A DNA stretch of 64,000 nt from Shouchella lonarensis (GTDB lineage: Bacteria > Bacillota > Bacilli > Bacillales > Bacillaceae_D), in the NCBI RefSeq assembly GCF_900096965.1, contig NZ_FMYM01000005.1, positions 161,229 to 225,228 on the forward strand. Direction: 5' to 3'. Below, one piece after another: positions 44,712 to 54,406 of the stretch (positions within the stretch are counted from its first letter, which is position 1; each line of letters opens with the position of its first letter). A model generated the notes under the pieces. That model saw only the letters and a program-made list of their open reading frames with translations, did not search any database and was not told the DNA's origin. Both the position numbers and the translations under genes were made by a program.

Positions 44712-45725
44712 ATGATTCGCTATCCAGTTTTCCAGCAATGTAAAAAAGTCGCAGTGACGGCACCATCTTCAGGTGTTGAGCCTGAATTACACCATTTAAT
44801 TACTAAAGGAACCGCTCGAATGGAGGAGCGTGGTTTTCGCGTTATCGTCGGTGACACGACGTGGACACAAGTAAAAGCGAAATCAACACCTGCGCCTATT
44901 CGCGCAGCCGAACTACAGAAATTTTTGCAAGACGAGGAAATTGGGTTGATCATGCCACCGTGGGGCGGATTTTTGTTGATTGAAATTTTGCCATACCTTT
45001 CATTTGAAAACATATCGCCAAAATGGATTCTTGGCTATTCAGATACGAGTGTGTTATTACTCGTATTAACGTTAAAGACAGGCATTGCGACAGCGCAAGG
45101 CACGAACTTTGTCGATGTGCGGGGAGAGGTAATGGATGAGACGACCGCGCGCTTTCTCGATGTATTACAAACAAGGAGAGGAGAAGAAGTGACGCAAATA
45201 GCATCGCCATTTTTCCAAACGGAGTGGCAATTTGACAACCCAACGCCGCATATCTTTCATTTGACGAAACAAACGGAGTGGAAGACGATTTCAGGTGCGC
45301 CATTTGATTGTACTGGTCGATTACTTGGAGGCTGTATTGATGTTATCCGCCATTTAATTGGCACGCCATTTGGGGATGTGGCTTATTTCCAGCAACATTT
45401 TATTGATGGAGAACCCATTTTATGGCACTTTGAGAACTGTGATCTTAAGACAGATGATTTACGCCGCACACTCGTGCAAATGCGTTTAGCCGGTTGGTTC
45501 GACCATTGTGTTGGTATTGCTTTTGGACGCAGTCCTGCAAATGATCCGGTTGAAGGTTATGAGATTGAAGATGTATACAAAGACCTATCAGATGAACTAG
45601 GTGTGCCGGTTGCGTATGACTTAGACTGGGGGCACCAGCCACCACAGTTGACGCTTGTTAACGGAGCGCGTGCACGTCTCGTTGTCGAAGGTGGTACCGG
45701 AAAACTAACGCAATCATTTGTTTAA
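44712..45725 (+). CDS. Peptidase S66 family (LD-carboxypeptidase/MccF type)
   Basis: A 337-residue cytoplasmic serine peptidase. Catalytic elements fit S66: Ser in ILGYSDTSVLL near residue 113, Glu in LWHFENCDL near 240, and His in DLDWGHQPPQ near 306. Family members recycle murein tetrapeptides or, as MccF, cleave microcin C-like toxins. ATG 44712 follows GAGAGGACAG. It stands alone between a divergent gene and yeeI. Confidence 0.88.
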   Translation: MIRYPVFQQCKKVAVTAPSSGVEPELHHLITKGTARMEERGFRVIVGDTTWTQVKAKSTPAPIRAAELQKFLQDEEIGLIMPPWGGFLLIEILPYLSFENISPKWILGYSDTSVLLLVLTLKTGIATAQGTNFVDVRGEVMDETTARFLDVLQTRRGEEVTQIASPFFQTEWQFDNPTPHIFHLTKQTEWKTISGAPFDCTGRLLGGCIDVIRHLIGTPFGDVAYFQQHFIDGEPILWHFENCDLKTDDLRRTLVQMRLAGWFDHCVGIAFGRSPANDPVEGYEIEDVYKDLSDELGVPVAYDLDWGHQPPQLTLVNGARARLVVEGGTGKLTQSFV

Positions 45726-45753
45726 AAAAGATGTTTGAAAGAGAGTGAGAGAC

Positions 45754-46473
45754 ATGGGGAGAAAGTGGAATAATATTAAGGAGAAGAAGGCGGCGAAAGA
45801 CGCGAATACGAGCCGCGTTTATGCGAAATTTGGGCGTGAGATTTATGTGGCCGCTAAAAGTGGAGAACCAGATCCAGCGTCAAATCAAACGTTGAGGTTT
45901 GTTTTGGAGAGAGCGAAAACATACGATGTCCCAAAAAGTATTATTGACCGGGCGATTGAAAAAGCAAAAGGAGGCACTGAGGAAAACTATGTAGAACGGC
46001 GTTACGAAGGGTTTGGTCCAAACGGATCCATGGTTATCGTTGATGCGCTCACAAACAATGTGAACCGCACCGCCTCAGATGTACGAGCGGCTTTTGGGAA
46101 GAATGGCGGCAATATGGGGGTCAGTGGCGCTGTTGCCTACATGTTTGATCCAGTGGCGGTTATTGGCTTCCAAGGCATGACAGTAGAGGCGGCTCTAGAT
46201 ATGTTGTTAGAGCAGGACATTGATGTCAAAGATGTGTTAGAAGAAGAGGACATGATCATTGTTTATGCTGATCCGGGACAATTCCAAGCAGTGCAAGCAG
46301 CGTGTAAAGAAGCAGGCGTGACCGAATTTGTGGTTGCGGAACTGGCGATGTTGGCACAGTCAGAAGTGACGCTCTCTCCTGATGCACGCAAACAGTTTGA
46401 GCAGATGGTCGATGCGTTAGAAGCGTTAGAGGATGTGCAGCAAGTATATCATAATGTGGCGTTAGAAGAGTGA
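45754..46473 (+). CDS. yeeI: YebC/PmpR-family protein YeeI
   Basis: A 239-residue protein nearly collinear with B. subtilis Yee[21 protein letters not shown] at the start, [28 protein letters not shown] and [12 protein letters not shown]. The YebC family comprises DNA-binding regulators and, in recent work, ribosome-associated elongation factors for proline stretches. ATG 45754 follows GAGAGTGAGAG; an ATG/GTG slightly upstream is less likely. Confidence 0.92.
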   Translation: MGRKWNNIKEKKAAKDANTSRVYAKFGREIYVAAKSGEPDPASNQTLRFVLERAKTYDVPKSIIDRAIEKAKGGTEENYVERRYEGFGPNGSMVIVDALTNNVNRTASDVRAAFGKNGGNMGVSGAVAYMFDPVAVIGFQGMTVEAALDMLLEQDIDVKDVLEEEDMIIVYADPGQFQAVQAACKEAGVTEFVVAELAMLAQSEVTLSPDARKQFEQMVDALEALEDVQQVYHNVALEE

Positions 46474-46571
46474 AATAGGCGACCATTTCGGTTGTGACAA
46501 CTGTTTCTACCAGGAGTGACGTCGTAATTCAATGAAATGGTAAGCAGTGATACAAGTAGAGTGTGAAAAAG

Positions 46572-46606
46572 GAAAGAGACATGTCATTTGTGTGCATGTC
46601 TCTTTT
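46572..46606 (-). terminator. Terminator of the yojF-bshB2-ASCH operon
   Basis: AAAGAGACATG pairs with CATGTCTCTTT; read on the - strand it is followed by CTTTTTC. The ASCH stop codon lies in the loop. Confidence 0.7.
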
Positions 46607-47030
46607 CAATCAGATGCTGAAGTCCCACTTGTACATTTTCGTCAAGTTTTACCCAGATCACTGCACCGGTTGGATGGGTATACGGTAATGGTGAAGGGAG
46701 TTTGTATGGGGTAGTAAGTTGCCATGCATACGTTCGTTTGTATGGAAGTAACGTTTCTTTCTCCTTTGTGTTGCCATAGTAGATATTTATACGATTGTAC
46801 GTGTGAAGGTCAAGCGGACCAGTCACATTGACTAAGTAGACGACACCGGCAATGGTACCGGTCCCGCTTGGAATGATGGCGATTGGCCCTCTTGTTTTCG
46901 TGTTTGTCCCGCGTATTTCAATGCTTTTTTGGCCTGACAAAATCATGCTTGCCCATGGTTCTCGAACTATGAGACCGTGAGTAATTGGTTCTGTGTATGT
47001 GTGAAACAACGGCAATTGTGCATCTATCAT
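46584..47030 (-). CDS. ASCH-domain protein
   Basis: A 148-residue protein. GLIVREPWASMILSGQKSIEIRG is the hallmark of ASCH domains, PUA-like folds thought to bind RNA or modified nucleotides; GPIAIIPSGTGTIAGVVYL continues the beta barrel. ATG 47030 has AAGGAG 7 bases upstream. It follows bshB2 by 2 bases in the same operon, so it may be translated with the bacillithiol genes. Its link to thiol metabolism is unknown. Confidence 0.8.
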   Translation of the reverse strand: MIDAQLPLFHTYTEPITHGLIVREPWASMILSGQKSIEIRGTNTKTRGPIAIIPSGTGTIAGVVYLVNVTGPLDLHTYNRINIYYGNTKEKETLLPYKRTYAWQLTTPYKLPSPLPYTHPTGAVIWVKLDENVQVGLQHLIEKRHAHK

Positions 47031-47032
47031 GA

Positions 47033-47710
47033 TCAATCTCCTTCTGTAAATGGAAACGTCCAAAAGCGTTCGTATGCAATCCGCTGTACAGCTTCTGGGA
47101 CCCCGGCGTAGTAAGCGGCTTCTAAGTCCGGTAATGTCCAAGCAAGTTGTGAGGCATGGGCACGTAATGCGTTTAATTTCACATCTGCATAACGGGACAC
47201 ATCATGAACGACATCAGCTTTGCCAATGTTTGCTTCGTGGTTGTTAGAAAAGGCGACCGCATGGAAAGTTGGGCGGTCAGGAATAGGGATTTCTTGTAAG
47301 GCATCAGCCACTGCGCGACCCGTCGTATCATGATCAGGGTGCACGGCATAGCCAGGATAAAAAGAAATGACAAGGGAAGGAGAAAGCTCGGCTACAAGTT
47401 GCAAGACAAGATTTTTTAATACTTCAAGCGGCTCGAATTCTAACGTTTTATCACGAAAGCCCATCATTCGGACATCAGAAATGCCCATCACTTTGGAAGC
47501 TGCTTGCAATTCTTTGCGACGAATATGCGGTAAAGACTCGCGTGTGGCTACGGGAGGGTTCCCTAAATTGCGCCCCATTTCACCGAGTGTTAAGCACGCA
47601 TAGGTTACTGGCGTGCCTGCCACAACATGGGCGCGAATTGTTCCTGCGGCAGCAAAGGCTTCATCATCTGGATGAGGGAAAATGACAAGTACATGTCGTT
47701 CTGATCTCAT
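47033..47710 (-). CDS. bshB2: Bacillithiol biosynthesis deacetylase BshB2
   Basis: Zinc-dependent LmbE/PIG-L-type deacetylase that removes acetyl from GlcNAc-malate in bacillithiol synthesis. The 225-residue protein has the metal motifs PHPDDEAFAAAGTI near residue 13 and the later VHPDHDTTG, with GEMGRNLGNPP and RRKELQAASKVMG between. Its start overlaps the yojF stop (ATGA), as in other bacilli where yojF and yojG are paired. Confidence 0.92.
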   Translation of the reverse strand: MRSERHVLVIFPHPDDEAFAAAGTIRAHVVAGTPVTYACLTLGEMGRNLGNPPVATRESLPHIRRKELQAASKVMGISDVRMMGFRDKTLEFEPLEVLKNLVLQLVAELSPSLVISFYPGYAVHPDHDTTGRAVADALQEIPIPDRPTFHAVAFSNNHEANIGKADVVHDVSRYADVKLNALRAHASQLAWTLPDLEAAYYAGVPEAVQRIAYERFWTFPFTEGD

Positions 47711-48081
47711 GGTGTAATCCTCCTCTCACATGAAGTTGGAAACGGGGTTGGACTTAGCTGAAAAGCGATCGCAAGCTTCCCACTATGATCGAGTCCAGCT
47801 AGTAAAAGGCGGTTATGTTGATCAATCTCATAATGGGTCAGTCCTTCGCCGTACACCCAACCGATGTCTAATTTTAAACCGACACGATAAGGGCCTGTGC
47901 CGGTAATTTTTCCATGTGAGTATGTAATATGAGCGTTTCGAATATACGCACTGGCAGAGAAAAATGATTCATCGACATGCGATGCGTAAGCGCCGTTTGT
48001 TGTCTCTAAATGCAAATATATAGGTGTATCAATAAATGTCTCGAGGTATGTTTGAACTTTTTCACGGCAAATGAGATCCAA
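47707..48081 (-). CDS. yojF: YojF family protein (DUF1806)
   Basis: A 124-residue cytoplasmic protein, always next to bshB2 in bacilli. It starts at TTG 48081 after AGGGGGG and contains LHLETTNGAYASH, GKITGTGPYRVGLKL and GWVYGEGLTHYE, a beta-rich fold. It is thought to assist BshB2; its own activity is unknown. Confidence 0.88.
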   Translation of the reverse strand: MDLICREKVQTYLETFIDTPIYLHLETTNGAYASHVDESFFSASAYIRNAHITYSHGKITGTGPYRVGLKLDIGWVYGEGLTHYEIDQHNRLLLAGLDHSGKLAIAFQLSPTPFPTSCERRITP

Positions 48082-48119
48082 GGGTATTCCCCCCTAATGA
48101 ATAATACCATTTTTATTAT

Positions 48120-48148
48120 ATTATACGTGGAGATGGCATGGCGCGCAA
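48120..48148 (-). promoter_or_regulatory. Promoter of yojF-bshB2-ASCH
   Basis: On the - strand TTGCGC (48148-48143), 17 bases, TATAAT (48125-48120), about 40 bases before the yojF start. Confidence 0.6.
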
Positions 48149-48172
48149 TAAAAAGGGGCTCCGAAGAACCCC
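48149..48172 (-). terminator. Terminator of the subtilisin gene
   Basis: On the - strand GGGGTTC-TTCG-GAGCCCC (one G-U) followed by six T; a UUCG loop. Confidence 0.85.
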
Positions 48173-48198
48173 AATGTGTGATCTACAAATTTGTTTCA

Positions 48199-49329
48199 CT
48201 ACCGTGTTGCGCGATCAGCATTAAGTAAACCATATCCATATTCAAATCGAGACCGGAGAGAATCCGCCTCTGTGAGCAACCCCATCTCAATTTGGCTCGC
48301 TGTCCATGCCGGATGCTTCTCTTTCAACAGTGCTGCAGCGCCTGCAACAGCTGGCGTTGCCATAGAAGTGCCGGATGCACGCACGTAGGAGCCGTCTAAG
48401 AAAGTGCTAAGTACGTCCACACCAGGCGCAACGATGTCCAAACCAGAGCCATACTGTGAGAAGCTAGCACGGCGGTTGTTTTCGTCAACGGCACCGACAG
48501 AGAGTACAGATAGATAGCGGGCTGGATAAGATACAAAAGGATGGCCGTCATTGCCACTTGCTGCGACAACAAGCACATCATTTTCACGTGCGGCATCAAC
48601 GGCTGCTTCTAATGTGCGGGAGGGGGCATTACTGCCTAGACTTAAATTGACAATATCCATATCATTTTCGATCGCCCATTCAATGCCTTGGATGACGACA
48701 CTTGTAAGAGCCGAGCCAGCGCTACCTAAAACATTGACAGCATATAGGTCAGCGTCAGGAGCAACGCCTACAATACCAATATGATTATCACGGGCCGCAA
48801 TTGTCCCTGCGACATGAGTGCCATGTCCGTTTTTATCGGTGTAACTTTCCCCATCTATAAAGCTGACCCCACCAGCAATGCGTAGATCAGGATGGTTGGC
48901 AATGCCAGTATCTAGTACGGCTACTTTGACTCCTTCACCAGAAAGGTCGCGCCGATGAGCTGCAGGTGCCCCAATTTGCATGATATTTTCTGGGGTTGTT
49001 TGACGCGAAATCGTCATGAGTGCATCTTTTTCAACATAGGAAACGCCACCAGCTTCTTGTAGCTTACGCGCCTCTTCAGCGGTTAGGCTTGCGACAACAG
49101 CCGGTGTCTCTTGATATGTGTGCGATACTGAAAAGTTCATCATTTCATTAACAGAAAAAACACCTTCTCCAGGGTTCTCCATCATGTCTACAAACCCTTC
49201 TAATGCTTGATCATTCTGAAAACCGATAAAGTAGCTTTCTTTTTTCTCCTCTGCAGCAGATGCAAAGGTAGCTGATCCTACGGCGAACAATGTGGCAGAA
49301 ATAAGACAGAACAATTTTTTCTTTTTCAT
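48199..49329 (-). CDS. Secreted subtilisin-like serine protease (S8)
   Basis: A 376-residue preproenzyme. A signal peptide ends near FASA, then a propeptide of about 80 residues (ESYFIGFQND to VSYVEKDALM, the inhibitor-I9 fold), then the catalytic domain. The triad is Asp in VAVLDTGIA, His in NGHGTHVAGTI and Ser in GTSMATPAVAGAA; the oxyanion Asn is in AASGNDGHP. The mature size of about 270 residues is that of alkaline subtilisins. ATG 49329 has AGGAGAG rather far upstream (about 14 bases). It is probably a scavenging protease. Confidence 0.95.
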   Translation of the reverse strand: MKKKKLFCLISATLFAVGSATFASAAEEKKESYFIGFQNDQALEGFVDMMENPGEGVFSVNEMMNFSVSHTYQETPAVVASLTAEEARKLQEAGGVSYVEKDALMTISRQTTPENIMQIGAPAAHRRDLSGEGVKVAVLDTGIANHPDLRIAGGVSFIDGESYTDKNGHGTHVAGTIAARDNHIGIVGVAPDADLYAVNVLGSAGSALTSVVIQGIEWAIENDMDIVNLSLGSNAPSRTLEAAVDAARENDVLVVAASGNDGHPFVSYPARYLSVLSVGAVDENNRRASFSQYGSGLDIVAPGVDVLSTFLDGSYVRASGTSMATPAVAGAAALLKEKHPAWTASQIEMGLLTEADSLRSRFEYGYGLLNADRATR

Positions 49330-49368
49330 AATAAAAATATTCACTCTCCTATTGTGGTTGTTCTTCAA

Positions 49369-49400
49369 AAGTTGGCACTATTTTGGCGTTGTGTCAACTT
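49369..49400 (-). promoter_or_regulatory. Inverted repeat over the likely subtilisin promoter
   Basis: AAGTTGGCAC and GTGTCAACTT (one mismatch) with centres about 22 bases apart. The right arm contains TTGACA on the - strand, but no good -10 lies 17 bases on. This may be an operator site. Confidence 0.35.
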
Positions 49401-49582
49401 GATGAACCCCATGTGTTTTTATCTGAATAGACTACAATATAGCATAAGATCGAGCGGCAGGTAATTGGGAAAATGCTTCTATACAGATAGGTGAACTTTG
49501 TTTTAATGACAAGTTTTTTGTCGCCTGTATATATGATGAAGGAACACGATAAAGGGGGAAATTGTTTTGATAGGAGGTTGGG

Positions 49583-49616
49583 AAAAAGTTGTGGACGCCC
49601 ATGCGTTGGCGTCCAC
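49583..49616 (-). terminator. Terminator of the MFS gene
   Basis: On the - strand GTGGACGCC pairs with GGCGTCCAC around an 8-base loop, followed by AACTTTTTCC. Confidence 0.75.
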
Positions 49617-49628
49617 CGAGTAAAAAAG

Positions 49629-50816
49629 TTATGCGTGCATGTTTTCTTTTCTTTGTTGTTTTCTTTGCCATACAAAAGCAAACGTTGTGGTGATGGCCAT
49701 AACGACAAACCCTAGTAAAAAAGGAGAGTAAATATGTACGTCATAAAAAATGCCAGCAATAACCGGACCGGCAACGTTGCCAATGCTCATATACGCATTG
49801 TTCATGCCCATCGCAAACCCTTGCTCATTCCCTGCAAGTTTTGAAATGAGTGTTGTAATGACTGGACGTAAAATAGATGTTGCTAAGAAAATAAAGAGCG
49901 TCACAACAAAAAATAGCGTATAGGTCGAGGCAAATAATGATAATAAAAAGCCTACGGTTGTTACTGCTAAAAAGTACGTAAGGGTACGTCGTTCACCAAA
50001 TCTACGAACAAGCCGATCGACGACAAACAGTTGTACAATGACGCCGATGAGACCCGTTGATGTGATCATTAAGGCAATTTGTTTTGGTGTTGCCCCAAAT
50101 TGATTATCAACAAATAAGCTTAAAACAGATTCATAAGCAAGCAAGCCGAAACTCATAACGAGTGTAAGGATGAGTGGGATAAAGTAAGGTTTTCTCACGC
50201 TTTGAGCAATTTTTTTCACCATGGAGTCGGTGGATGATTCTCTACTGTTTGTCGTAGGTTGTGTACTTTCTTTCAAAACGATCATGGAGAATAAAACAGC
50301 GACAACAGACAAGAGTGCTGATGCGAGCAACGGAGCCCTTACACCAAAATCAGCAAAGAAACCACCAATACCGGGTCCGACAACGATCCCCAATGAGATG
50401 GAGGCTGAAATGAGACTGTTTCCGCGCGCCCGTTGTTCAATCGTTGTAATATCCGCAATGTAAGCAAAGATGGCGGGAATGAGTAGAGCGGCACCGATAC
50501 CACCAATGATGCGAGACACATAAACAATCCAAATGTTGTTTGAAAAATAAAAGACAAACATCGATAAAGTTAAGAAAACAAGGCCGGCAATAATCATCTT
50601 TTTACGTCCATACTGGTCAGCCCATTTTCCGGCGACAGGAGACATGAAAAACTGTGCAGCTGCAAAGAGGGCAATAATCAACCCCGCTGCCTTACCTCCT
50701 TCACCAAGTCCCATCAAATATTCAGGTAAAATAGGGATGACAATTGCAAAGCTGGCAACAGCAATAAACATATTAATCATTAAAACGATCATTTTTTTGC
50801 GTTGATCTATTGTCAA
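49629..50816 (-). CDS. MFS drug-efflux transporter, Bmr/NorA type
   Basis: A 395-residue proton-coupled transporter with 12 membrane helices. Loop 2-3 has GKWADQYGRKKMII (MFS motif A) and helix 5 has SLGIVVGPGIGGFFADFG (motif C, the antiporter signature). Closest in pattern to Bmr, Blt and NorA multidrug exporters. It starts at TTG 50816 with GAGGAGAG upstream. No regulator gene is adjacent. Confidence 0.9.
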   Translation of the reverse strand: MTIDQRKKMIVLMINMFIAVASFAIVIPILPEYLMGLGEGGKAAGLIIALFAAAQFFMSPVAGKWADQYGRKKMIIAGLVFLTLSMFVFYFSNNIWIVYVSRIIGGIGAALLIPAIFAYIADITTIEQRARGNSLISASISLGIVVGPGIGGFFADFGVRAPLLASALLSVVAVLFSMIVLKESTQPTTNSRESSTDSMVKKIAQSVRKPYFIPLILTLVMSFGLLAYESVLSLFVDNQFGATPKQIALMITSTGLIGVIVQLFVVDRLVRRFGERRTLTYFLAVTTVGFLLSLFASTYTLFFVVTLFIFLATSILRPVITTLISKLAGNEQGFAMGMNNAYMSIGNVAGPVIAGIFYDVHIYSPFLLGFVVMAITTTFAFVWQRKQQRKENMHA

Positions 50817-50997
50817 ACGGTTTTCTCTCCTCGCTATAGTTAAGATGTAACGATCTCAGACTGTATTATACAATTTAGTTAAACGAAATAACAAGCACAA
50901 AACTCGTGTAAGAAAATCACCGCAGTGACTCTGCATTATGGTATGATAAATAAGGTTTTATTACACATAGGATGTTTAAGTGAAAGAGGAGACGTGT

Positions 50998-51273
50998 ATG
51001 ATTGAAGTGACAACGGCAACACATTATCCAGTCCAAATAAAGCATGTACAAATGATACATCAGGAGCGCTTTGATTGGTGGGATGTTGTGCAATTTTCTT
51101 TCACGCTTGATCCAGCACCAGCGCCATTTTGTGCACCGGGTGCGCAAGTCGTGCTAAATAAGCAAGGTGTCCCGATTGAGTGGGTTTTTCAAGAAGAACG
51201 ATGTGATGAGCCAACGTTTCAGTTAGAAGAACAAGAGGTGCAACAGCTTGTATTATTTTGGAAAAAAGTATAA
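50998..51273 (+). CDS. Small hypothetical protein
   Basis: A 91-residue protein with no signal peptide, Trp- and acid-rich (HQERFDWWDVVQFSF, then LDPAPAPFCAPGAQVVLN). ATG 50998 has AGAGGAGA 7 bases upstream, and TGGTATGAT (50939-50947) could be its extended -10. I do not recognise the family. It is divergent from the efflux gene. Confidence 0.55.
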   Translation: MIEVTTATHYPVQIKHVQMIHQERFDWWDVVQFSFTLDPAPAPFCAPGAQVVLNKQGVPIEWVFQEERCDEPTFQLEEQEVQQLVLFWKKV

Positions 51274-51430
51274 CATGGAGACGAAAGATCAGTGGAATAT
51301 GTCAATCGCGACAAAAAACGCTAGATTTTTGGGCGTAAACACGCTAAAATTTAAGAGGTTATTTTGTCTGTCGTGTGAGACACATGAGGTTGTTTTTTGA
51401 GCAATACTTCTAAACGTGATAAAATAAGTT

Positions 51431-51444
51431 TGGAAGCGCTTTGA
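51431..51444 (+). promoter_or_regulatory. Candidate CcpA (cre) site upstream of odhA
   Basis: TGGAAGCGCTTTGA agrees with the cre consensus at 12 of 14 positions, 42 bases before the -10 of odhA. odhAB is glucose-repressed in B. subtilis, which makes a site plausible. Confidence 0.35.
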
Positions 51445-51485
51445 ACCGACATCGTTTCATGGTAAAAAGCAGATGAGATGTAAAA

Positions 51486-51494
51486 TGCTATATT
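51486..51494 (+). promoter_or_regulatory. Extended -10 promoter of odhAB
   Basis: TGCTATATT, 57 bases before the odhA ATG; the -35 is poor. Between 51274 and 51485 I see no gene. Confidence 0.45.
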
Positions 51495-51551
51495 TTAAAG
51501 GATAAAATGCTAAGTGTGGTTTGAAACAATCTTGTAGGAGGTCTATATTAC

Positions 51552-54404
51552 ATGTCAAGCAAGGAGCACAGTCAACAAACACCGTGGCAAAGGTTTTATG
51601 GTCCAAACTTAGGTGTTGCTGTCGAGCTATATGAGCAATATGTGGCTGATCCAAGCACAGTAGATGAAAAAACGCGTGCACGATTTGAACAGTGGGGCCC
51701 GCCTGTATTAGAAGAACGCTCAAGCTCAGTTGTTACAAACGAAGGAGATACGCTACTTGGAATGGACATGGCGCGTGCCATTGCCGGAGCGGTGAAGTTG
51801 GCTGATTTTATTCGGGCAAAAGGTCATCAAGCATCGGATATTCAACCGATTTGGAAGCAGGCTGGATCGAACGATTTGCTTCAATATGCGCGCTTTCAAG
51901 TAACGAAAGAAGCGCTTTTACAAATGCCAGCGCAATTGATTTGTCCAGATGCACCTGCTCATATAGAAAATGGGTTACAGGCAATTGAACATTTAAAGGA
52001 TGTTTATACAAAGACAACAGCGTTTGAATTTGAGCATGTGCAAGAGGAAGACGAGCGGAATTGGTTGCGCCGCAAAGTTGAGTCTGAGACACATGCGGCC
52101 CCTTTAACAAAAGAAGAAAAGAAAATGCTACTTGAAAGACTTACGGCGGTGGAAGGGTTCGAGAAATTTTTGCACCGGACTTTTGTTGGTCAGAAGCGTT
52201 TTTCGATTGAAGGGGTAGACGCACTTGTACCTATGCTTGACCGAGCCATTGGAGAAGCACAAAATGCAAACGCGGCCCATGTGATGATTGGCATGGCGCA
52301 CCGTGGGCGTTTAAATGTATTGGCGCATAATCTAGGAAAACCTTACAAAGCCATTTTCTCCGAGTTTTTACAAGCAACAAATGAGCTGAAGGCACCATCA
52401 GAAGGCTTGGGAGAAACGTATATTGGCTGGACAGGGGATGTGAAGTATCACCTTGGTGCCGACCGACAAATTAAAAGTGGACAAAGTGAGCATATGGTTG
52501 TTTCACTGGCCAACAACCCAAGTCACTTAGAGTTTGTTTCGCCAATTGTCGAAGGGTATGCGCGGGCCGCCCAAGAAGACCGGCGTGAAAAAGGTGTGCC
52601 TAAGCAAGATGAAACAAAAGCAATGGCCATTTTAATTCATGGTGATGCGGCATTTCCAGGACAAGGAATTGTAACAGAGACGTTGAATTTGAGTCGCCTC
52701 GCAGGTTACCAGACAGGCGGCGCCTTGCACATCATTGCCAACAATAACATTGGGTACACGACAGAGACGCATGATTCGCGTTCTACTACATATGCAAGCG
52801 ATCCGGCGAAAGGTTTTGAGATTCCGATCGTGCATGTGAACGCAGATGATCCAGAAGCTTGTTTAAAAGCAGTTGCGCTCGCGGTGGCATATCGTGAGAC
52901 GTTTAAAAAAGATTTTCTGATTGACTTGATTGGTTACCGCCGCTTCGGTCACAATGAGGGGGATGAACCAGCTGTCACCCAACCAGAGCTGTACACACAA
53001 ATACGTAAGCATCCAACTGCCCGTAGCTTATATGCGGAGCAATTGGCACAAGAAGGCGTGCTCGCAAAAGAAGAGGCAGACAAACTGGATTCGGACATGT
53101 ACACTTACTTGCTTGAAGAATATAACAAAGTCGCAGCAGATAAATCAGAGAAAACATACGAACTATCGCCGCCGGACTTTATTGTGAACGGGTTACCAAA
53201 GATAAAAACGGGTGTTTTAGAAGAAAAGTTGCGTGCTTTCAATGAGCAACTTCTCACATGGCCTGAGTCTTTCCAACCGAATCAAAAGCTAGAGCGAATT
53301 TTAAAACGTCGTTTGACTGCTTTTGATGGTGGTGGCAGTGTCGACTGGGGGTTGGCAGAAGTGCTCGCATTTGCGTCAATCATTCATGATGGCACACCGA
53401 TTCGTTTAAGTGGTCAAGATACAGAGCGGGGAACATTTGCGCACCGTCACTTAGTGTTGCATGACCGCAATGATGGGACACAATATGTACCGCTACAATC
53501 CTTTTCAGAAGCGAATGCATCATTTGCGGTATACAATAGCCCACTCTCAGAGCAAGCGTGTGTTGGATTTGAGTATGGTTACAACGTATTCGCGAAAGAA
53601 ACACTCGTTTTGTGGGAAGCCCAATTTGGGGATTTTGTGAATGGTGCACAAGTCATGTTTGACCAATGGGTGTCTGCCGGTCGCGCGAAGTGGGGGCAAA
53701 AATCGGGCTTGGTCATTTTATTGCCGCACGGTTATGAAGGTGCCGGCCCAGAACATTCCAGTGGCCGCGTGGAGCGTTTTTTAAGCTCTGCAGCGGAAAA
53801 CAACTGGACAGTCGCAAACTGTACGTCAGCTGCGCAATATTTTCACCTGTTACGACGACAAGCGATGATTTTACAAAAAAATACAGTGCGCCCACTCATC
53901 GTGATGACACCAAAAAGCTTATTGCGTAACCAAGCGATTGCTTCAACGACGGAACAATTTGTCTCTGGCTCTTTTCAGCCGATTTTAGAAGAACCATTGC
54001 TTGGTGCTTCACGCGAGTCAGTGGAACGGATCATTTTATGTAGTGGGAAAGTAGCCGTTGAGTTACAGGACCATATTAAAAAGCATGAAGAAAATTGGGA
54101 TTGGCTCCACATTATTCGGGTGGAAGAACTTTACCCATTCCCACGCCGCGCGATTCGGGAACGGTTAAAAGAGTTTCCGAACTTAAAAGAAGTGAAGTGG
54201 GTACAAGAAGAGCCGAAAAATATGGGGGCGTGGTCGTTTATCGAGCCGCGCTTGCTAGAAGTGTTGCCTGAGGCTGTACCGCTTAGCTATATTGGTCGAA
54301 CGTATCGTTCCAGTCCAGCAGAAGGGGCATCGAATGCGCATAAAGCTGAACAAAAACGTATCGTGACAGAATCATTGACGCGTAAAAATGAAGGAGGCCG
54401 TTAA
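51552..54404 (+). CDS. odhA: 2-oxoglutarate dehydrogenase E1 component
   Basis: Thiamine-diphosphate decarboxylase of the TCA-cycle complex that turns 2-oxoglutarate into succinyl-CoA. The 950-residue length is normal for Bacillus E1. Recognisable parts are the N-terminal E2-docking-type segment ([14 protein letters not shown]), [20 protein letters not shown] near residue 245, the [15 protein letters not shown] region near 362, [18 protein letters not shown] near 460 (TPP binding), and the transketolase pyrimidine-binding half to the end. ATG 51552 follows TAGGAGG. odhB starts 2 bases after its stop. Confidence 0.97.
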   Translation: MSSKEHSQQTPWQRFYGPNLGVAVELYEQYVADPSTVDEKTRARFEQWGPPVLEERSSSVVTNEGDTLLGMDMARAIAGAVKLADFIRAKGHQASDIQPIWKQAGSNDLLQYARFQVTKEALLQMPAQLICPDAPAHIENGLQAIEHLKDVYTKTTAFEFEHVQEEDERNWLRRKVESETHAAPLTKEEKKMLLERLTAVEGFEKFLHRTFVGQKRFSIEGVDALVPMLDRAIGEAQNANAAHVMIGMAHRGRLNVLAHNLGKPYKAIFSEFLQATNELKAPSEGLGETYIGWTGDVKYHLGADRQIKSGQSEHMVVSLANNPSHLEFVSPIVEGYARAAQEDRREKGVPKQDETKAMAILIHGDAAFPGQGIVTETLNLSRLAGYQTGGALHIIANNNIGYTTETHDSRSTTYASDPAKGFEIPIVHVNADDPEACLKAVALAVAYRETFKKDFLIDLIGYRRFGHNEGDEPAVTQPELYTQIRKHPTARSLYAEQLAQEGVLAKEEADKLDSDMYTYLLEEYNKVAADKSEKTYELSPPDFIVNGLPKIKTGVLEEKLRAFNEQLLTWPESFQPNQKLERILKRRLTAFDGGGSVDWGLAEVLAFASIIHDGTPIRLSGQDTERGTFAHRHLVLHDRNDGTQYVPLQSFSEANASFAVYNSPLSEQACVGFEYGYNVFAKETLVLWEAQFGDFVNGAQVMFDQWVSAGRAKWGQKSGLVILLPHGYEGAGPEHSSGRVERFLSSAAENNWTVANCTSAAQYFHLLRRQAMILQKNTVRPLIVMTPKSLLRNQAIASTTEQFVSGSFQPILEEPLLGASRESVERIILCSGKVAVELQDHIKKHEENWDWLHIIRVEELYPFPRRAIRERLKEFPNLKEVKWVQEEPKNMGAWSFIEPRLLEVLPEAVPLSYIGRTYRSSPAEGASNAHKAEQKRIVTESLTRKNEGGR

Positions 54405-54406
54405 CG

